From positions 6,200,001 through 6,264,000 of the forward strand of contig CM044309.1 of the NCBI GenBank assembly GCA_024291935.2: a stretch of 64,000 nucleotides of DNA. Direction: 5' to 3'. A program made the position numbers and the translations under genes. The notes under the pieces were generated by a model. It worked only from the letters and a program-made list of their open reading frames with translations. It was not told the DNA's origin and searched no databases. Shown in pieces: positions 59,971 to 64,000 of this stretch (the stretch's first letter is position 1; each line of letters starts with the position of its first letter). Origin of the DNA: Okapia johnstoni (lineage: Eukaryota; Chordata; Mammalia; Artiodactyla; Giraffidae).

Positions 59971-62229
59971 CAGCCCTCACATGCTCCTTCACCTCACTTC
60001 TCTGAGCCAAAAGTTCTGTATCTTGGATCTTTCAAAGCTGACCACAGTGATTTTGACATCTGGAGTTTCTTTTTATCCTAAATCACACCATTTGTTGGAA
60101 AGTTACCACCTGGACTCCACAGTCATCTCTACTATCTTACTACTCCCAGGCTTACGCCAATATTCTCTAAAGTGTAAACGGCCATTTTTTCCCTCTGTTT
60201 TGTGGGCTTTTCTGATTGATAATTACATGTTGCCCCTTCCCTGATAAGATTTAAGCTTTTTAAGGGAAAAATCATAGCTTCAACTTCTTTAAATTTCAAA
60301 AGTTCAATGTCATTAATACAGAAAAGGCATAATGTAGACTTGAAAAATTGACCAAATATCCTGTGTGAATAATGTGATATAGTTATAAAGGTGATGTGAG
60401 GAAGGCACGGTTCCAGATTTCAAGAATGCTAAGGTTGAAACGAGGAACACTCAACACAGGAGGAAAACTTTAAAAACAAAATAAAATGAAAGTAAGGACA
60501 AATACTGGTTCATGGGGAGATGTTTAGCCTAGACTGGGAAACACATTGACAGTAAGTACCCAGAGACTAGAAGCTACGGAAGAGTCAAAGAGCTCAATTT
60601 TGATCACTTGTAAGGAGCTTAGTTACAAATCAATATTGTGGAAATATAATTTATCTCCTTCAATAAGCATCTCTTCTTTCTTGTATAACATCTTTCATGA
60701 AACAAAACTGTCTTGCAAATGAAACTGGATCATACTCTGTACTTATTAAACTTGGCTGAATGTACTTTTAATGAATGTCAAAATAATGTTAACAAATCTG
60801 TTTCTATGGAAATAACAAGAAGTATGATTCTTCAGTAGAATTCAGGAGGTGGCTGTAAGAAAAGATGGTCATATTTAAGAACAAATCATTTGGTGGTAAA
60901 TTAACAAGCAAAAATTTGATGAAATAAAAGGAACCTAATGATTTGTGTTTGTTTGGTTTTTTTTTTCTTTTTTGGATAAATGATGAAATGCTCTCTTTGT
61001 CAAAGCTGTGGACTCTGCTTTTCTATATTAATTAGGAAGACACTTTACTGTGCTGCCTCAAATGCTTTTCCATGGCAGCTTTCAGTTTTGCCTCTTAACA
61101 CTATCCTTTCTAGCTATACTTTAAAGAAGGGACGCTTGCTTGTTCCCCTTGATGTAAAGAACAGGTCAGTAGTCCAATGAACCACCCTTTCTCTTTTCTA
61201 CTTTTTTTATTTTTTGAGCTATAAGAAACTGAGTTACTGGATAGAGTTTTTCTTAGTGTCCTCAGTTTTAGGAAGAATATAGTTACCGCTGCACTGTTCC
61301 GCATGCAATGAAATGCTGTGTGCTGAAACATCCTCTACAAGGCAGGCTGATTCCACTTTGCATTCTTTTTCATACCACAACAGACTATTTGATGTTTTTA
61401 TCTTGTTCAAAGGAATTTTGAGAGTATTCATTTGAACAATCAGGTTTTGTAATTGCTGTCAGTCCAATCACAATAGCAGCTTACACTCTTCAGAGAACGC
61501 TCTTAAACATCACCTTCTATAAAGTACGGACAAAGTTATTTTGTTACTGCTATTCTGTTTCTCTGTTCTTTGGCATTTTGTTTTGATTTTAATTTTCTTG
61601 CTTTATATTCCCCAAAGATTATGAAGCTGCAGAGAAAGACTAAGTTTCTCATGCATAAATAAATAATAAGTAATATGTAAAATGATGTTTATAATAATAT
61701 CCATATATATATAGATAATTTACTTATATTCCATATAGAAAGTATATCCAGGTGAATTCACTATAAATAAATGAATGTTTGTGAGCTCAATGTATATCCA
61801 ACCTCTTAAGAAGACTGCTACCCGAAGAATTATGCTGAAGCTATGTTTATAAAGGGCATCTCCTTCTATGAAGAAAACAAAATCATTTTATGATATTATG
61901 TTTTACTTATATCTAGGTTTTCTTCTTTTTTACTTAAAAATCATACATATAGAATTGAAGTAGATAATACTCACGGAGATCCTGGGCAAGGAATAATGAA
62001 CCAAAAGAATGGAATACTTTCAATAGTGTCATATTGATTGATTACTGTTGTATAAACAAGATAAAGCTATAGTTTGTTTCAATACATATTATACTGAGAT
62101 TACCTAATTTATTTGCTCAAGCACCACGAAGTCCATACAAACAATCCCTACTCTGAAGTTTATAATCTAGTTAAGACACACATTACAATGAGAAATAATG
62201 AAAGAAAATAGAAATAAAAAAAGCATGCT
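59971..62229. other. Unique AT-rich intron
   Basis: No gene supported; small frames at 59981-60244 and 60980-61180 have no family features. Confidence 0.5.
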
Positions 62230-62665
62230 AACTGAATGCAGAGAATAACTATAGAAATCACTAGAAAGAGATTTGGGGTTGATGAATAGAGAGAGGGTCT
62301 GGGACATGTGGAAGATGTTGATGATGAAAATTTTGGATAAGCAAAGGCTGCAGAGAGGCCCCAGGTAATAAACTAAAGTGAAATGAGTGTTGGTAAGAGT
62401 TGAAGAAACAAAGAGGTTTCCAAGTTGCATAAAGAATTAGTAACAAAGAAAAGTAGAAAATGGTTACATTATTAAAAGTGAAATCAAATAGTGGGTGAGC
62501 TTAAACTGCACTCGAAGGGACAGACAATAAGGAGCAAACTGTGACAGTTAATGGTGAGTATGTCAAAGGAAAATTTACAAAGTAGGTGTGTACAAGAGGG
62601 ACTGGCAGAGAGTAACCTCAGGTGGGAAGATCAGGTACCTGGAAAATGACATTAATTTAGAGGTG
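62230..62665 (-). repeat. Probable L2 fragment, antisense
   Basis: Purine-rich, with gcaaaggctgcagagaggcc, ccaagttgcataaagaatta and gaggtgaaggtagtctag. Low similarity; the BovB at 62678 inserted into its end. Confidence 0.4.
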
Positions 62666-62677
62666 AAGGTAGTCTAG
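62666..62677. repeat. Target-site duplication, left copy
   Basis: aaggtagtctag; identical to 63125-63136. Confidence 0.9.
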
Positions 62678-63124
62678 TTAAGCCTATGGTTTTTCCAGTG
62701 GTCATGTATGGAAGTGAGAGTTGGACGGTGAAGAAAGCTGAGCGCCGAAGAATTGATGCTTTTGAACTGTGGTGTTGGAGAAGACTCGAGAGTCCCTTGG
62801 ACTGCAAGGAGATCCAATCAATCCATCCTAAAGGAGATCAGTCCTGGGTGTTCATTGGAAGGACTGATGTTGAAGCTGAAACTCCAATACTTTGGCCACC
62901 TCATGCGAAGGGTTGACTCATTGGAAAACACCCTAATGCTGGGTAGGATTGGGGGCGGGAGGAGAAGGGGACGACAGAGGATGAGATGGTTGGATGGCAT
63001 CACCGGCTTGATGGACATGGGTTTGGGTAGACTCCGGGAGTTGGTGATGGACAGAGAGGCCTGGCGTGCTGCAATTCATGGGTTCGCAAGGAGTCGGACA
63101 CGACTGAGCGACTGAACTGAACTA
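62678..63124 (+). mobile_element. 5'-truncated BovB with target-site duplication
   Basis: About 447 bp of BovB 3' end. Frame 62753-63115 (120 codons) reads [40 protein letters not shown] and ends [14 protein letters not shown] with the natural BovB stop. CpGs and codons are well preserved, so it is among the youngest BovB copies here. One base missing near 62788 separates it from the upstream frame (62686-62916). Confidence 0.94.
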
Positions 63125-63136
63125 AAGGTAGTCTAG
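63125..63136. repeat. Target-site duplication, right copy
   Basis: Perfect 12-bp match to 62666-62677. Confidence 0.9.
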
Positions 63137-63642
63137 ACCATAGAGGCACAGAGGGAGAAGCTAAAAGGCCTGCAGTTCTTAACAGAGAAAAATAGAATTT
63201 GGGGGGCTCAGTCAGTGTGGGTGCTCTCCTACTAGCCTTCCATGGCAGGTGCAAATCTCTCTGTGAGGCGCTCTCACCTACACGTCCACTTTGAAAACAG
63301 AACGTCACTCCAAGAAAGCAGGATCTCGCTTGGGTTTCTTTTCTTGTTGCTGTTACTGTTTGTTTGTTTGTTTTAACTGCTACACTGCCAGTGCCTAAAA
63401 CAGAGTCTCACGTAAGTTTCATAAATATTTCTAAATATTCTAAAATATAGCTTAAAGCCTATCTTTCTTTTCAAACTTTCCCTAACTCAGTTAGCAAAAC
63501 TTAATGTGGAAAACAGATTTTTGGAATTAAGTAAACCTATAGCCAACTACGGACTACCTCCTGTTCTGATTTTCAGTTTTCTCATTTGTAAAAGAGAGAA
63601 TGCTTTCCATCTCGCTGTGTTATTATAAGGTTTAGAGGTTAC
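63137..63642. other. Unique intron sequence
   Basis: Nothing recognised, apart from a short gttt-rich run at 63357-63373. Confidence 0.5.
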
Positions 63643-63851
63643 TGGGCTTCCCTGGAGGCTCAGTTGGTAAAGAATCTGCCTGCAATGCGGGAGACCTGGG
63701 TTTGATCCGTGGGTCAGAAAGATCCCCTGCAGAAGGACATGGCAACCCACTCCACTATTTTTGCCTGGAGAATTCCATGCACAGAGGAGCCTGGTGGGCT
63801 GCAGTCCGTGCGGTCACAAAGAGTTGGACACGACTGAGTGACTAAACATAC
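63643..63851 (+). mobile_element. Bov-tA SINE
   Basis: gggcttccctggaggctcag head, ggtttgatccgtgggtcaga B-box region, and gttggacacgactgagtgac tail. Full length. Confidence 0.94.
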
Positions 63852-64000
63852 ACACGGACAATATCAGCATAAAGTGCCTAGCTTATACTCAGGCACCTAT
63901 TAGTTACCTACTGCCCATAGCTATTAACAAAGAGCAGGTATTACTCGATCACAGTCTCTTCCCTTTGACCAAATTTTGGTCTATTTCTGATTTACATTTA
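63852..64000. other. Unique intron sequence
   Basis: No feature is seen before the window ends. Confidence 0.5.

Larger units (their letters stand above)
18286..64000 (-). other. MMP16: MMP16 upstream intron (partial, at least 45.7 kb)
   Basis: Everything above 18285 appears to belong to the intron ending at the acceptor before DQWFW. I looked for the preceding hemopexin start (CDGNF-like), the catalytic HExGHxxGxxH motif and the prodomain cysteine switch on the minus strand and found none. The interval may therefore be one very long intron. That inference depends on there being no short exon I missed. Confidence 0.75.

Overview
This window is mammalian nuclear DNA from a ruminant, most likely cattle or a close bovid. 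It is dense in BovB (RTE) LINE fragments and in tRNA-derived Bov-tA SINEs whose 3' ends match the BovB tail; that pair is characteristic of Pecora. It also holds L1, L2 and MIR copies, AT-rich unique sequence and microsatellites, and no compact gene order.

The only host gene I can support is MMP16 (membrane-type-3 matrix metalloproteinase) on the minus strand. Two consecutive hemopexin-domain exons are visible, at 18147-18285 and 121-271. Both have consensus splice sites, and they join in phase through a glycine codon split 1+2. The window therefore shows a 17,875-bp intron (272-18146), at least 45.7 kb of the preceding intron (18286-64000), and the first bases of the following intron (1-120). 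I saw no other MMP16 exon.

Layout: 1-9.6 kb is intron with old L2/MIR copies, one Bov-tA and one short young L1 3' end. 9.6-14.8 kb is a composite of BovB, L1 and older L1. 15-18 kb holds L2, MIR and Bov-tA, then the exon. 19.3-20.2 kb is a BovB with a 5' inversion. 23.1-25.9 kb is a BovB nested in a BovB, with a telomere-like, snap-back 5' junction. 27-30.6 kb is mostly unique. 30.6-34.6 kb is a plus-strand BovB interrupted by a minus-strand BovB. 37.6-41.3 kb is an L1 5' piece, a MER2-like element and another BovB. 41.4-48.2 kb is L1, Bov-tA and BovB, including a 5'-truncated L1 with a perfect 17-bp target-site duplication. 49.1-55.6 kb is a near full-length but decayed minus-strand L1. 55.6-64 kb is mostly unique intron, ending with an L1 3' end, a BovB with a 12-bp target-site duplication and a Bov-tA.

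No complete, intact protein-coding gene, RNA gene, CRISPR array or multi-gene system is present. All long open reading frames outside the two exons are transposon remnants or their antisense shadows. The most interesting signals are insertion and repair scars: nested and inverted BovB copies, a 5'-inverted BovB, and the TTAGGG-bearing junction. Repeat names come from recalled consensus features, not from a database search, so boundaries are approximate unless set by a target-site duplication or splice site.
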